Notes under the pieces: model-generated | Database searches by the model: none | Told to the model about the DNA's origin: nothing | Seen by the model: the letters and a program-made list of their open reading frames with translations, nothing else | Translations under genes and position numbers: made by a program | Shown here: positions 63,748 through 64,000 of the stretch, piece after piece | Layout of the letters: every line of letters starts with the position of its first letter | Position numbering within the stretch: the stretch's first letter is position 1 | Assembly: GCA_017510825.1 (NCBI GenBank) | Contig: JAFWMA010000019.1 | Location: forward strand, 57,100-121,099 | Length of the DNA stretch: 64,000 bases | Direction: 5' to 3' | From: Clostridia bacterium | Lineage (GTDB): Bacteria > Bacillota > Clostridia > TANB77 > CAG-508

Positions 63748-63948
63748 AATATAATATAATTTAAAAAACTCCACAATCAAATCAGGACAAATCTATTATA
63801 ATAGTGAACTAAGTTTTAAAAAGAAAAAATAACCTAAACCATTAATAAATGACTAAAGAATGTAGGAATAATTAACTATTGCTATAACATTACGTAGCCT
63901 ACTGCACCATTAAAATCAAATTTAATACTTGACTGTTTTAAAATATAA

Positions 63949-64000
63949 ATGAGAGACACAGGACTCTTAACATCAATGTACGAAGGCGGAGTACAAAAAA
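63949..64000 (+). other. Fragment resembling a DUF4143 ATPase C-terminal part (3' end outside window)
   Basis: MRDTGLLTSMYEGGVQK runs off the window edge; DTGLL.SM is typical of DUF4143 domains of AAA-type ATPases. The ATG has an in-frame stop just upstream and no ribosome binding site, so it is probably an internal fragment. The preceding 63748-63948 stretch shows no gene. Confidence 0.35.

Noticed and set aside
1..64000. TGA or other stop-codon reassignment
   Set aside because: Many intact genes end in TGA, TAA or TAG at expected lengths, and none contains an internal TGA aligned with Trp.
1..64000. CGG reassigned to Trp or Gln
   Set aside because: At the four sites reading CGG as any amino acid leads into a stop or wrong frame; only skipping one base restores the protein.
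1..64000. CRISPR arrays, rRNA or tRNA genes
   Set aside because: No regularly spaced repeats, cloverleaf-plus-CCA or conserved rRNA segments were seen; the 24540-24688 fold is too large for a tRNA.

Overview
The window is a 64 kb piece of an AT-rich chromosome that follows the standard genetic code. The gene set (CwlD-type amidase, MurF/Ddl, mreBCD-PBP2-minC, MecA, a ClpE-like ATPase, DUF4321, YitT, TIGR03905 TSCPD protein) suggests an uncultured, probably gut-associated member of Clostridia (Bacillota). Most genes are A/T-ending in codon choice, carry GGAGG-type ribosome binding sites and end in simple hairpin-plus-T terminators. No rRNA, tRNA or CRISPR was seen.

Layout. 1-7 kb: an amidohydrolase (adenosine deaminase-like) fused to a SLOG-like domain, exonuclease III, an AI-2E transporter, a GC-richer orphan gene, then cwlD, an RluA-type pseudouridine synthase and HU on the minus strand. 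7.3-25.2 kb: a giant cyclic beta-glucan synthase/phosphorylase-like gene (NdvB family) split near its 3' end by a 10.1 kb integrative mobilizable element. The element carries a Fic/AbiEi-like (DUF6088) pair with palindromic operators, a HTH protein, a hairpin-dense candidate oriT, a MobV relaxase, a decayed diversity-generating retroelement (FGE-fold target, Avd, catalytically truncated RT), a DUF6076 protein, possible structured RNAs and a large serine recombinase. 25.3-41.4 kb: a MYG1-like gene, murF-ddl, a DnaJ/CbpA-like gene, an orphan VirD4/TraG coupling-protein operon, prfA, a surface-protein pseudogene, a nucleoside phosphorylase, an L,D-transpeptidase lipoprotein, a ZIP transporter, pcrA and mecA. 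41.6-47.8 kb: the cell-shape operon DUF4321-radC-mreBCD-mrdA-minC. 47.9-64 kb: pgsA, clpE, DUF3298, a coiled-coil/transglutaminase-like pair, NUDIX, DUF362, Nif11-like, YitT, DUF898, CDF transporter, apt, AlkD, TSCPD and a SIR2 deacylase.

Most striking observation. Three otherwise intact genes (cwlD, the RluA-family gene, SIR2) need four +1 frameshifts to make full-length proteins. At all four places the upstream-frame codon is CGG followed by T, and skipping the C yields a conserved glycine codon GGT. In a manual scan of roughly 17,000 AT-rich codons elsewhere in the window I found no other in-frame CGG, while CGT, CGC and CGA are used for Arg. This fits CGG being unassigned or starved, with ribosomes shifting +1 at it (compare yeast Ty1, where a rare AGG followed by C gives GGC). 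The counter-evidence is that three GC-richer, probably transferred genes do contain in-frame CGG.

A second pattern: four genes of foreign composition (4345, 19138, 25321, 36495) share one architecture, namely a 17-bp-spaced promoter, a hairpin placed exactly at the predicted transcript 5' end, a single ORF and a strong terminator.
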